DNA from: Paracoccus albus | GTDB lineage: Bacteria > Pseudomonadota > Alphaproteobacteria > Rhodobacterales > Rhodobacteraceae | Length of the DNA stretch: 64,000 nucleotides | Reading direction: 5' to 3' | NCBI RefSeq assembly: GCF_027913035.1 | Contig: NZ_CP115775.1 | Span: 1,054,001-1,118,000 of the forward strand | In this document: positions 50,167-58,436 of the stretch, in pieces | Layout: every line of letters begins with the position of its first letter | Numbering within the stretch: the first letter of the stretch is position 1 | Notes under the pieces: generated by a model | The model's database searches: none | The model's input: the letters and a program-made list of their open reading frames with translations, nothing else | Told to the model about the DNA's origin: nothing | Translations under genes and position numbers: made by a program

Positions 50167-51778
50167 GACTGACCGCCTCTACCTCTACGACACCACCCTT
50201 CGTGATGGCCAGCAGACTCAGGGCGTTCAGTTCTCTGCCAGCGAGAAGACCGAGATTGCAAATATGCTCGACGCTTTGGGCGTCGATTATATCGAAGGTG
50301 GCTGGCCGGGCGCCAATCCGACCGACAGCGATTTCTTTGATAATCCCCCTGTGACCAAGGCCACGCTGACCGCATTCGGCATGACCAAGCGGGCAGGGCG
50401 CTCTGCCGGGAATGACGAGGTGCTGGCGGCGGTGCTGAATGCGGGGACTGGCAGCGTATGCCTCGTGGGCAAGACGCATGATTTTCATGTGTCCGAGGCG
50501 CTTGGTATCACGCTGGACGAAAACCTTGAAAATATAAGTGCTTCGCTGGCCCATATCGTCGCGCAGGGGCGCGAGGCACTTTTCGATGCCGAGCATTTCT
50601 TTGACGGCTGGAAGGCGAACCGCGATTATGCGCTGCAATGCCTGTTGGCGGCGCGTGATGCGGGGGCACGGTGGATCGTGCTGTGTGACACAAATGGCGG
50701 CACGCTGCCGCATGAAATCGCCGCGATCGTGGGGGAGGTCATCGAAGCAGGTATTCCCGGCGATCGGCTGGGCATCCACACCCATGACGATACCGGCAAT
50801 GCAATCGCAGGCAGTTTGGCTGCGATCCGCGCGGGTGTGCGGCAGGTGCAGGGCACGCTGAACGGTTTGGGGGAGCGTTGCGGCAACGCGAATCTCACCA
50901 CGCTGATCGCGACCTTGGCACTGAAGGACGAATTCGCGCCTCTGGTCCCGCAGATCAGTCGCGATGCGCTGAAAAACCTGCTCAAGACGTCTCGTCGTCT
51001 GGATGAGATTCTCAACCGCGCGCCGTCACCCAATGCCCCTTATGTCGGCGCCTCGGCCTTCGCACATAAGGCCGGGCTTCACGCAAGCGCTATTGTGAAG
51101 AATCCGGCGACCTATGAACATGTCGCGCCGGACAGTGTGGGCAATACCCGCATCATCCCGATGTCAAATCAGGCGGGTCAATCGAACCTGCGTGCGCGTT
51201 TGACAGAGGCAGGGCTGAACATTCCCGAAGGCGCAGACCTCGCCGCAATCCTGTCAGATGTGAAGCTGCGCGAGGATCAGGGATATGCCTATGACGTGGC
51301 TCAGGCGAGCTTTGAACTGCTTGCCCGCCGTCATCTGGGTCAGCTCCCGCGTTTCTTCGACGTGGAACGCTATCGCGTGATCGTCGAACGGCGCCGCAAT
51401 GCGAAAGGCGAACAAATTTCGGTCTCTGAAGCTGTGGTGACGGTTCAGATCCAGGGCAACCGGGTGATGTCCGTCAGCGAATCCCACGGCGAGACGGATG
51501 CCGATGATCGTGGCCCGGTCAACGCTCTGTGGCGCGCGCTTGGTAAGGATCTGGGCGATTATCAGGCAAGCATAGACGATATGTGGCTGGTCGATTTCCG
51601 CGTCAGGATTACCCAGGGCGGGACCGAAGCTGTCACTCGCGTGACCATCGACAGCGAGGATGGCGCCGGTAACCGTTGGTCGACGGTGGGCGTTTCACCC
51701 AATATCGTCGATGCCAGCTTCGAAGCCCTGCACGATGCCATCGTCTGGAAGCTGATCCACGATGGCGCAGCGACGTGA
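50165..51778 (+). CDS. cimA: (R)-citramalate synthase (CimA, homocitrate-synthase-like)
   Basis: 537 residues, condenses acetyl-CoA with pyruvate to citramalate, giving a threonine-independent route to isoleucine. Catalytic-domain landmarks: YDTTLRDGQQTQGVQFS at the N-terminus (metal aspartate), YIEGGWPGANPTD, GIHTHDDTGNAIAGSLAAIR near residue 200 (HxH metal site), NGLGERCGNANLTT, and the C-terminal LeuA-like allosteric domain from about residue 400. No ribosome site precedes the ATG; translation may depend on the overlapping mini-ORF. It overlaps the next gene by 4 bp (GTGA). Confidence 0.92.
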   Translation: MTDRLYLYDTTLRDGQQTQGVQFSASEKTEIANMLDALGVDYIEGGWPGANPTDSDFFDNPPVTKATLTAFGMTKRAGRSAGNDEVLAAVLNAGTGSVCLVGKTHDFHVSEALGITLDENLENISASLAHIVAQGREALFDAEHFFDGWKANRDYALQCLLAARDAGARWIVLCDTNGGTLPHEIAAIVGEVIEAGIPGDRLGIHTHDDTGNAIAGSLAAIRAGVRQVQGTLNGLGERCGNANLTTLIATLALKDEFAPLVPQISRDALKNLLKTSRRLDEILNRAPSPNAPYVGASAFAHKAGLHASAIVKNPATYEHVAPDSVGNTRIIPMSNQAGQSNLRARLTEAGLNIPEGADLAAILSDVKLREDQGYAYDVAQASFELLARRHLGQLPRFFDVERYRVIVERRRNAKGEQISVSEAVVTVQIQGNRVMSVSESHGETDADDRGPVNALWRALGKDLGDYQASIDDMWLVDFRVRITQGGTEAVTRVTIDSEDGAGNRWSTVGVSPNIVDASFEALHDAIVWKLIHDGAAT

Positions 51779-52524
51779 CGCCTGAACATTGCGCCGAACT
51801 GCTGCGAGAGGCCGATCCCGACCGCTTCGCATCTGTCATGGCGGCACAGCCGGGGGATCGGGCGAAGCTTGCGACGCTATACGCCGCGAATTTGGACATC
51901 GCGCGTGCGGCGGTCGCCTCCGGTGAACCGCTGATCTCGCAGATGCGCCTGCAATGGTGGACCGACCAGATTGCCGAAATGGCGGAGGGGCGGCCACCGG
52001 CGCGGCATGATATTGCTGCACCGCTGTTCGAAAGCTGGGGCGCCGAGATTAAGCCCCTTGCCGCAATTGTCGAGGCGCGGCACCGCGATGTTGTGCGTGA
52101 GCCGTTTGCGTCGGTGGATGAGGTAAAGCAATATATTGGCGAATGCACCGGCGGACTTATGAGATTGGCAGGCATTGCTTGCGGGCTGCGCGGGCAGGAT
52201 GATCTGGTTGCCGCGCAAGCGCTAGGTGCGGGGATCGCGGCATGGCTTGGCGCGTATCCGCAGATTCGGGCGCTTAATCTGGGTCTGTCTGGGGATTCGG
52301 GCGATGCGCTGTCCGGTCTGGCCGATGCGGGCCTGCAAGCGCTCGATTCGGCGCGGCGCGTAAGGCCGAAACCGCCTGGTCGGGCTGCGCCTGCCCTGTT
52401 CGCCGGGGCGGGTGCGCGGAAGGTTTTGGTTTCCGTGAAGGGCGGCAAACCCCCTGTTGTGACAGAGTTTACGCGCAAATTTGCTTATGTCGCCTTGGCG
52501 ATCAGAGGGCGTTGGCAGGGCTGA
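51775..52524 (+). CDS. Squalene/phytoene-synthase-like protein, NDUFAF6-type, lacking DxxxD motifs
   Basis: 249 residues starting at a GTG that overlaps the cimA stop. The fold markers are LYAANLDIARAAVASGEPLI, MRLQWWTDQI, and CTGGLMRLAGIACG. The two aspartate-rich DxxxD motifs of true squalene/phytoene synthases are missing, as in the NDUFAF6-like branch linked to respiratory complex I assembly in mitochondria and common in alphaproteobacteria. A catalytic prenyl-transfer role is therefore unlikely. The actual function is unknown. Confidence 0.75.
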   Translation: MTPEHCAELLREADPDRFASVMAAQPGDRAKLATLYAANLDIARAAVASGEPLISQMRLQWWTDQIAEMAEGRPPARHDIAAPLFESWGAEIKPLAAIVEARHRDVVREPFASVDEVKQYIGECTGGLMRLAGIACGLRGQDDLVAAQALGAGIAAWLGAYPQIRALNLGLSGDSGDALSGLADAGLQALDSARRVRPKPPGRAAPALFAGAGARKVLVSVKGGKPPVVTEFTRKFAYVALAIRGRWQG

Positions 52525-52630
52525 TTTTCGCGTTAAGGGCATGTTCATCCCTTTCTGCCAGTCTCCTGCCAGGACCATGACAGGAGATCGGAATGAACGG
52601 ACCTCAATGCAGCATCCCGGACGGGGTGGC

Positions 52631-53668
52631 ATGAAAACCGTTCGTGTGCTTATCGTCGATGATTCTTCGACAATTCGTCATCTTCTGCGCTTTAGAATGC
52701 GTTCCGACCCGCGAATCGAAGTGGTGGGTGAAGCCTCGAACGCCGACGAGGCCCGGCAGGAAATAACGCGGCTTTCGCCCGACGTTCTGACGCTTGATGT
52801 GGAAATGCCCGGCCAGTCAGGTCTCGACTTTCTGAAGGAACTGATGCGCACCCGGCCCATGCCGGTGATCATGATCTCCAGCGAGACCCGGAAAGGCAGC
52901 GCTGCCGCGATCGAGGCATTGTCTCGTGGGGCGGTGGAGTGCATCGGCAAACCCAGGCGGGAAGAAGCAGGCAATGCCTTTGCGGCCTTGCCGGATCTGG
53001 TCTGCGGCGCGGCGACGGCCAATGTCACGCGGCGCCTGGACGGCGCGCGCAGCACGCCAGTGGTGGTCTCGGATTACAAGTGGAACAACCAGATCGTCCT
53101 GATCGGGTCATCCACGGGCGGTGTGGACGCGTTGGAGCAGGTCTTCGCTCGTCTGCCGGAAAACTGCCCGCCGATCCTCGTGACCCAGCACATGCCGGAA
53201 GGCTTCCTGTCCAGCTTCGCACAACGCATGAACAGCCGCTTCGCGCCGACGATCTGCCTTGCCGAACATGATCGCCCACTTGCGCAGGGTGTCGTGATGA
53301 TCGCGCCGGGCGGGGCGCGGCATCTGGGTGTCTCCTCAGGACTGCGTCCGCGCTGCCTGCTTCTGCAAGGTGACAAGGTCGGTGGACATCGCCCCTCGGT
53401 CGATATTCTGTTCGAATCTGCCTCCCCGATTGCCGAGCGTGTCGTTGCAATCCTGATGACCGGTATGGGGGCGGACGGCGCCCGCGGCATGACAACTTTG
53501 CATAAACGCGGCTCACTTTGCCTCGCGCAGGATGAGGCAAGCTCTGTCGTTTGGGGAATGCCGCGCGTCGCATGGGAGATGGGCGGTGTCGACAGGCTGG
53601 TTCCGCTGGACTCTATTGCGCCCGAACTGCTGGCGGCCACTGATCGCCGCAACCGTCAGGATCGCTAA
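52631..53668 (+). CDS. cheB: Chemotaxis protein-glutamate methylesterase/glutamine deamidase
   Basis: 345 residues from the ATG at 52631 (MKTVRVLIVDDSS; an alternative ATG lies at 52607). The receiver domain at residues 1-110 has the acidic pair VDDSS, phospho-acceptor aspartate in LTLDVEMPG and lysine in IGKPRR. The methylesterase domain from about 150 has the catalytic serine in LIGSSTGGVDAL, histidine in VTQHMPEGF and aspartate in MTGMGADGARGM. It is followed one base later by cheD. No cheA, cheW, cheR, cheY or receptor gene is in the window. Confidence 0.93.
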   Translation: MKTVRVLIVDDSSTIRHLLRFRMRSDPRIEVVGEASNADEARQEITRLSPDVLTLDVEMPGQSGLDFLKELMRTRPMPVIMISSETRKGSAAAIEALSRGAVECIGKPRREEAGNAFAALPDLVCGAATANVTRRLDGARSTPVVVSDYKWNNQIVLIGSSTGGVDALEQVFARLPENCPPILVTQHMPEGFLSSFAQRMNSRFAPTICLAEHDRPLAQGVVMIAPGGARHLGVSSGLRPRCLLLQGDKVGGHRPSVDILFESASPIAERVVAILMTGMGADGARGMTTLHKRGSLCLAQDEASSVVWGMPRVAWEMGGVDRLVPLDSIAPELLAATDRRNRQDR

Positions 53669-53669
53669 G

Positions 53670-54182
53670 ATGCCGGAAACAGGCCGCATCCATGTCATTC
53701 AGGGTCAGTTCGAGGTCTCCAGGGGGGAGCCGGAATGTTGCATGACAACGGTTCTCGGCTCCTGCATTTCCGTCTGCATCTTCGACCCGCAGGCACAGGC
53801 GGGCGGCATGAATCACTTTCTTCTCGCGGCGGGGCGCACCGGTGGCCATGCCTCCGCAAGCTACGGCGTCAACGCGATGGAACTGCTGATCAACGGTGTG
53901 CTGAAACTGGGCGCTGATCGGCGCCGTCTTCGGGCGCATGTTTTTGGTGGGGCGAAAATGGTCGCCGGCCTGAAAAACGTGGGCGCGCTGAATGCAGCCT
54001 TCGCGGCCGAGTTTCTGCGTGCAGAGGGGATGCGGATCATGACGCATTCCGTCGGCGGAGATCAGGCCAGACGCATCAATTTCTGGCCATCAGTCGGCCT
54101 GGCGAGAGAGCAGTTTATCGCGCAGCAAGTTATAGAAGCGGCGCCGGCTGCACGACCGACCGGGGATGTAGAATTGTTCTGA
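53670..54182 (+). CDS. cheD: Chemoreceptor glutamine deamidase CheD
   Basis: 170 residues. The catalytic cysteine lies in TVLGSCISVCIFD near residue 30, histidine in GGMNHFLL near 48 and the conserved threonine region follows near 65 (ASYGVNAMELLINGVLKLG). The central VFGGAKMVAGL is typical. It deamidates glutamines in chemoreceptors and can bind CheC. It sits directly after cheB with one base between stop and start, an orphan two-gene unit. Confidence 0.92.
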   Translation: MPETGRIHVIQGQFEVSRGEPECCMTTVLGSCISVCIFDPQAQAGGMNHFLLAAGRTGGHASASYGVNAMELLINGVLKLGADRRRLRAHVFGGAKMVAGLKNVGALNAAFAAEFLRAEGMRIMTHSVGGDQARRINFWPSVGLAREQFIAQQVIEAAPAARPTGDVELF

Positions 54183-54356
54183 GCAACCCGTATAAGCAGC
54201 CGATTGCGTAAGACGCACCGCGTTTGAACGCCGTCCTGACCAGGATACCGACACATCGGCGGGCATTTGGGTCACACCGCCGACATTGCACGAATTGCTC
54301 ATGCAGGTCATAACCTTGATCGGCCAGAATCGTTTACTGATCAGGAAGGTGCCGAG

Positions 54357-55475
54357 ATGCAATATGAGAAGCCGGGACCGGTAGAGCGCGACTGGTCCGA
54401 TGCGATTTCCAGCATCGAGGAGATTATCGAAGACGCCCGCAATGGCCGGATGTGCATCCTCGTCGATCATGAGGACCGCGAGAATGAGGGCGATCTGGTC
54501 ATACCCGCGCAGATGGCGACACCCGATGCGATCAACTTCATGGCGACGCATGGTCGCGGGCTGATCTGCCTTGCCTTGCCGGGGCCGCGGATTGATGCGC
54601 TTGGTCTGCCTCTGATGTCGCCACGCAATTCCAGCCGCCATGAAACCGCCTTCACCATGTCGATCGAAGCGCGAGAGGGCGTGACGACCGGCATCTCCGC
54701 GCATGACCGCGCCCGTACGGTTGCCGTTGCCATAGACCCCACCAAAGGACCATCCGATATTGCATCTCCGGGTCACGTCTTCCCGCTGCGCGCGCGCGAA
54801 GGTGGCGTGCTTGTGCGCGCCGGCCATACGGAAGCCGCCGTCGATATTGCACGTCTTGCCGGATTGAACGCCTCGGGCGTGATCTGTGAGATCATGAATC
54901 AGGACGGTACGATGGCGCGCCTTCCCGATCTGGTCGCCTTTGCCCAGCGTCATGGATTGAAGATCGGGACGATCAGCGACCTTATTTCCTATCGCCGCAG
55001 GCATGACAATCTGATCGCCGAACGCGCGCAGCGGCCAGTTCATTCTGTCAATGGCGGCGACTGGATGATGCGCGTCTTTGCAGATGAAACCCAGGGCTCG
55101 GAACATATCGTTCTGTCGAAGGGCGACCTTTCCGCGCCGGGGCCCGTGATGGTGCGGATGCATGCGCTCGACCCGCTGCATGATGTGCTGGGCGTCCCGC
55201 GTGACGGCGCGGGCGACCTGCCTGCCGCGATGCGCATGATTGCGGAAGAGGGGCGCGGTGCCGTGGTTCTACTTCGCGATCTCAGCAAGGTTCTGGTATC
55301 GGAAGGCGGTGCCAGCCCGCATATCCTGCGCCAATATGGGTTGGGGGCGCAGATCCTTTCGGCACTGGGACTGGAAGAGCTTATCCTGCTGACCAATACC
55401 GCGCCGCTGAAAATCGTCGGGTTGGACGCCTACGGTTTGTCCGTTGTCGAAACCCGCCCGATTGCGAAGGATTGA
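54357..55475 (+). CDS. ribB: 3,4-dihydroxy-2-butanone 4-phosphate synthase with degenerate GTP cyclohydrolase II domain (RibBX type)
   Basis: 372 residues from the ATG at 54357 with an AGGAAGGT site; a frame open from 54267 is not supported. The N-terminal RibB domain has EDRENEGDLVIPAQ near residue 42, the HGRGLICLALPG stretch and THRHETAF-like SSRHETAFTMS, all needed to form the riboflavin precursor from ribulose 5-phosphate. The C-terminal RibA-like half keeps the fold (RMIAEEGRGAVVLLRD) but lacks the three zinc cysteines of GTP cyclohydrolase II, so this half is presumably inactive. Followed by ribH and nusB. Confidence 0.9.
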   Translation: MQYEKPGPVERDWSDAISSIEEIIEDARNGRMCILVDHEDRENEGDLVIPAQMATPDAINFMATHGRGLICLALPGPRIDALGLPLMSPRNSSRHETAFTMSIEAREGVTTGISAHDRARTVAVAIDPTKGPSDIASPGHVFPLRAREGGVLVRAGHTEAAVDIARLAGLNASGVICEIMNQDGTMARLPDLVAFAQRHGLKIGTISDLISYRRRHDNLIAERAQRPVHSVNGGDWMMRVFADETQGSEHIVLSKGDLSAPGPVMVRMHALDPLHDVLGVPRDGAGDLPAAMRMIAEEGRGAVVLLRDLSKVLVSEGGASPHILRQYGLGAQILSALGLEELILLTNTAPLKIVGLDAYGLSVVETRPIAKD

Positions 55476-55477
55476 TC

Positions 55478-56029
55478 ATGGCCGGAATTTCCCATTATCA
55501 GCTGCCCCTGCCAGAATTCGACGCGCCTGTCAGGGCTTTGATCGTCGTCTCGCCCTATTACCGCGAAATCGCCGATGCCATGATCAGCGGTGCACGTGCC
55601 GTTCTGGATCAGGTCGGTGCGGTCACGGATCTGGTCGAGGTGCCGGGGGCACTGGAAATTCCGACGGCAATCGGCATGGCCGCGCGCAGCGGGCGGTTCG
55701 ATGGGTTTGTGGCTTTGGGCTGCGTAATCCGTGGCGAGACGACCCATTACGAGACAGTGTGCAACGACAGCTCACGCGGCTTGACCCTGCTGGGTTTGGA
55801 GGGGCTGGCCATCGGAAACGGCATACTGACCGTCGAGAATGAGGATCAGGCCATCGTGCGCGCCGATCCCGATGGGCAGAACAAAGGCGGCGGCGCTGCC
55901 GCTGCGGCCTTGCATCTGATTGCATTGTCGCGCAAATACGCGCCCACCCGCCAGCAGCCGACGCCCGATCCGCGGGATAACGACCCTATTCGGCTGGCAG
56001 GAAGACTCGAAGGAACGACCGGCGCATGA
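55478..56029 (+). CDS. ribH: 6,7-dimethyl-8-ribityllumazine synthase
   Basis: 183 residues, makes the penultimate riboflavin intermediate from the RibB product. Landmarks: IVVSPYYREIADAMISGA near residue 20, DLVEVPGALEIPTA near 55 and the signature FVALGCVIRGETTHYETVC near 80 with the catalytic histidine. A C-terminal extension of about 30 residues rich in proline and charged residues follows the core. It starts two bases after the ribB stop and overlaps nusB by 4 bp. Confidence 0.95.
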   Translation: MAGISHYQLPLPEFDAPVRALIVVSPYYREIADAMISGARAVLDQVGAVTDLVEVPGALEIPTAIGMAARSGRFDGFVALGCVIRGETTHYETVCNDSSRGLTLLGLEGLAIGNGILTVENEDQAIVRADPDGQNKGGGAAAAALHLIALSRKYAPTRQQPTPDPRDNDPIRLAGRLEGTTGA

Positions 56030-56502
56030 GCAGCCCGAAACGACAAGACAATCGCCGCCAACGCAGCACTGCCGCGCGTTTCTATGCGGTTCAGGCGCTG
56101 TTCCAGATGGAGGCCGCCGGCCAGTCGGCGGATCGTGTCCGGCGGGAGTTCGAGGATTGGCGGATTGGCCACGAAACGGAAGAAGAAACCGCGGCCGATG
56201 CTGATGAGGCGCTGTTTGGCCGGATTCTGGATGATGCGGTCACATGGCAGGGGCGTATCGACCAGATGACCGATCGCGCATTGGTGGCGCGTTGGCCGAT
56301 CGACCGGATTGATCCCGTTCTTCGCGCCGTTTTCAGGGCGGCCGGGGCAGAGTTGATCGCCGCAAAGGCACCGCCGCGCGTTATCATCAGCGAATATGTG
56401 GGCATCGCGGACGCCTTTTTCCCCGACGGACGCGAGACGAAATTCGTCAATGCCGTTCTGGATCACATGGCCCGCGAGGCCCAGCCCGAAGCGCTCGGCT
56501 AA
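56026..56502 (+). CDS. nusB: Transcription antitermination factor NusB
   Basis: 158 residues. Arginine-rich N-terminus (PKRQDNRRQRSTAARFYAVQ) for boxA RNA binding, then the helical core ending LIAAKAPPRVIISEYVGIAD and FVNAVLDHMAREA. Acts with NusE in rRNA antitermination. The position after ribH with an ATGA overlap is the usual bacterial order. Confidence 0.95.
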   Translation: MSSPKRQDNRRQRSTAARFYAVQALFQMEAAGQSADRVRREFEDWRIGHETEEETAADADEALFGRILDDAVTWQGRIDQMTDRALVARWPIDRIDPVLRAVFRAAGAELIAAKAPPRVIISEYVGIADAFFPDGRETKFVNAVLDHMAREAQPEALG

Positions 56503-56608
56503 CGGGCGCCGCATTGTCGCGCTGCGACAGATTCACCCGGCTTGACCAATTCCGACGACGCATTGCGTCTGCTGTGATAGTCTCCCCTTATCCAAGTGGA
56601 GATGAATT

Positions 56609-56917
56609 ATGCCCAAACTCATTCGACTCTATATCGTGAATGTCGCCATCGGCTTTGCACTGGCTGTGGTCTTCACTGCCTTACTGATCGCCTTCGACGT
56701 CGCGCATCTGCGTCATCTTGTCTTTGCCAGCGGGTCAGGCGTGGTGGCGGTTTTCATGTTGATCGTCTTTCACACGGTCCTGTTCGCGGGCGTCCAGTTC
56801 GCCATCGCCGTCATGAGCATGGCAGAGGATGGTGGCGGCGGCTCCGGGCGACGGTTCAGGCTTCGCCATGGCATCGGAAGCGCCCAGCCGATCAAAGATT
56901 CGATTCGAAACCGCTGA
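56609..56917 (+). CDS. Small two-helix membrane protein of unknown function
   Basis: 102 residues with two hydrophobic helices (about residues 8-30 and 42-70) and a basic, arginine-rich cytoplasmic-looking tail. A GTGGAGATG ribosome site precedes the ATG. I do not recognise the family. It sits between nusB and the DUF481 outer-membrane protein with no shared operon, and nothing in it suggests an enzymatic role. Confidence 0.65.
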   Translation: MPKLIRLYIVNVAIGFALAVVFTALLIAFDVAHLRHLVFASGSGVVAVFMLIVFHTVLFAGVQFAIAVMSMAEDGGGGSGRRFRLRHGIGSAQPIKDSIRNR

Positions 56918-57294
56918 ACGTCGCCGAGGCGACCGCCTTGATCAAAAGTGCCATCTCCGATTTCGCAAACTGATGTTGTAATTGCGCAACTGAATGCTTC
57001 ACATTCAGGCTGATTTCGTAACAGAAATGAAACCAATCTGTATAAAACGTGAACGAACAGTGATCAAAACGGAGCGGTTCAGCGTTTGAATAGTTGTTTG
57101 AAACATCGGAATTAATCCCGCTCTTGGGTGTTCAGCGCCGGGTGATAGCGATTGGTTCCATCGCGTTTCCTCACAATCATGCGACTGGACTGTTCCTCTG
57201 GCAGGCATGGAAACCAGCCCATCAGGGGCATAGTTGATGGCTCGGAAATGATGCGACGCGGAATGTTGCGTCATCAAAACTGAGGATGGAAACC
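56918..57294 (+). promoter_or_regulatory. Long 5' region of the DUF481 outer-membrane protein gene
   Basis: 377 bp without a convincing gene, locally AT-richer. A TATAAA at 57041-57046 is a possible -10 element, which would give an untranslated leader of about 240 bases. Short inverted repeats lie in it: ATTTC-N6-GAAAT near 57012-57030 and GACGC-N8-GCGTC at 57255-57272, the latter just before the ribosome site. This suggests post-transcriptional control but no known riboswitch or RNA family is recognisable. Confidence 0.4.
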
Positions 57295-58221
57295 ATGAAA
57301 GCAGTTGCTCTTCTTGCTGGCGCCACCGCCATTGCGACGACGCTGTCGCTGCCCGCTTTCGCTCAGACCGAAGCCGCAACCGGTGCTGACGTCACGGGCG
57401 TAACCCAGGTAAACGATCGTATCGACGACATTCAGGAAGCCGTTGAAGACGATTTCGCCCGTTCGAACGACGCTGACCGCTTCGGTCCGCAGGATCGTCG
57501 TCAGGGCCTGTTCGGCGGTGTCTCGCTGACCTATGCTGGTTCGACCGGCAACGATGAAAGCCAGGACTTCGCACTGGCTGGCCGCATGTCTTACAACCAG
57601 GGTCCGTTCGCCCAGTCGGTTGGTCTTGGCATGGAGTTCGGTGAAGACAGCGACGGCGACAAGGATCAGGAAGAAGTCTACGCGATCTATGACGCGCAGT
57701 ATTACTTCAACGATCGCTTCTATGCATTCGCACTGGGCCGTATCAACCAGGACGGCATGGTCGACGAAGAGCTGGACAACCTTGCTGACGGCATGCTGAC
57801 CGCCGAAGAAATCGACGAGCTGGAAGGCCGCAAAAAGCGTGACGCGTTCCTCGGCTTCGGTCCGGGTTACCGCATCATCAACACCAATGACACCACATGG
57901 CGTGTTCAGGCCGGTGTTGGCGTTCGCTATACCCAATCGGTCGATTACAGCGAATCGGACAACCTGGCTTCGGAAACCGAAACCGGCTACATCGCTTCGT
58001 CGCGGTTCTACCACCGCTTCAACGACACGATCTTCGTCACCAACGACACCGACTACATCACGTCGGACTCGGCTGGCGATGAGATCACCAACGAATTCGG
58101 CGTCAACTTCAAGATGTCGGACCAGCTTGCGACCCGCGTTTCCTACTCGACCGAGTATCAGGAAAACCGCGAAATCCGTACGGATAACGTGCTGGGCGTG
58201 TCGCTCGTCTATGGCTTCTGA
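57295..58221 (+). CDS. DUF481-family outer-membrane beta-barrel protein (YdiY-like)
   Basis: 308 residues. Signal peptide 1-23 (ends LPAFA-QTE), a short acidic linker with DRIDDIQEAVEDDFARSND, then about 14 alternating barrel strands ending in the outer-membrane signature VSLVYGF with C-terminal phenylalanine. The codon choice is strongly biased to preferred codons, and a UUCG-loop terminator follows, both signs of high expression. The ATG at 57295 is preferred to 57286 because of its spacing from GAGGA. Porin-like or structural role is inferred; the family is uncharacterised. Confidence 0.85.
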   Translation: MKAVALLAGATAIATTLSLPAFAQTEAATGADVTGVTQVNDRIDDIQEAVEDDFARSNDADRFGPQDRRQGLFGGVSLTYAGSTGNDESQDFALAGRMSYNQGPFAQSVGLGMEFGEDSDGDKDQEEVYAIYDAQYYFNDRFYAFALGRINQDGMVDEELDNLADGMLTAEEIDELEGRKKRDAFLGFGPGYRIINTNDTTWRVQAGVGVRYTQSVDYSESDNLASETETGYIASSRFYHRFNDTIFVTNDTDYITSDSAGDEITNEFGVNFKMSDQLATRVSYSTEYQENREIRTDNVLGVSLVYGF

Positions 58222-58251
58222 TCCATCCCTCTGGATCGAAGTCTCTCGGGG

Positions 58252-58285
58252 AAGGGTGGTCTTCGGACCACCCTTTTTCTTTTTG
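58252..58285 (+). terminator. Strong Rho-independent terminator after the DUF481 gene
   Basis: 10-bp perfect stem AAGGGTGGTC / GACCACCCTT capped by a TTCG tetraloop, followed by TTTTCTTTTT. It is 30 bp past the stop codon. Confidence 0.95.
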
Positions 58286-58300
58286 AGATGTGCCTGACGC

Positions 58301-58436
58301 AAAAAAGCCGCCCCGGAAAGGGCGGCTTTGTGGCGAGAACCGCAGCAACCGTGGGCGCGCAGATTTTCCCGAAAGCCTGGAGTACCAGGTGGGCGCCGGG
58401 TAACATGACCAGGGCCATGACAGAGCCAGCTCCCAT
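58301..58436 (-). ncRNA. Candidate minus-strand small RNA between DUF481 and mmcB
   Basis: A consensus TATAAT lies on the minus strand at 58443-58448, with transcription expected to begin near 58436. It would stop at the hairpin 58304-58329 (10-bp stem AAAGCCGCCC / GGGCGGCTTT), which is followed by T residues only on the minus strand. No supported gene is transcribed towards that terminator. No good -35 element is visible, and it matches no RNA family I know (not SRP RNA, 6S or tmRNA by eye). The remaining 58450-58588 holds nothing recognisable. Confidence 0.35.
58304..58329 (-). terminator. Rho-independent terminator reading on the minus strand
   Basis: Stem AAAGCCGCCC / GGGCGGCTTT with a CGGAAA loop; on the minus strand it runs into six T residues, on the plus strand into GTGGCG. 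It therefore serves minus-strand transcription. Confidence 0.8.

Noticed and set aside
54183..54356. FMN riboswitch upstream of ribB
   Set aside because: None of the conserved RFN-element segments could be found; the region looks unstructured.
58211..58436. 75-codon minus-strand ORF starting at a leaderless-like ATG
   Set aside because: It reads through two terminator hairpins and into the DUF481 3' end; a non-coding RNA is the better explanation.
58301..58436. Identity of the candidate RNA as SRP RNA, 6S RNA or tmRNA
   Set aside because: The GGAAGCAGC-type SRP loop, a 6S central bulge and a tmRNA tag sequence were all looked for and not found.
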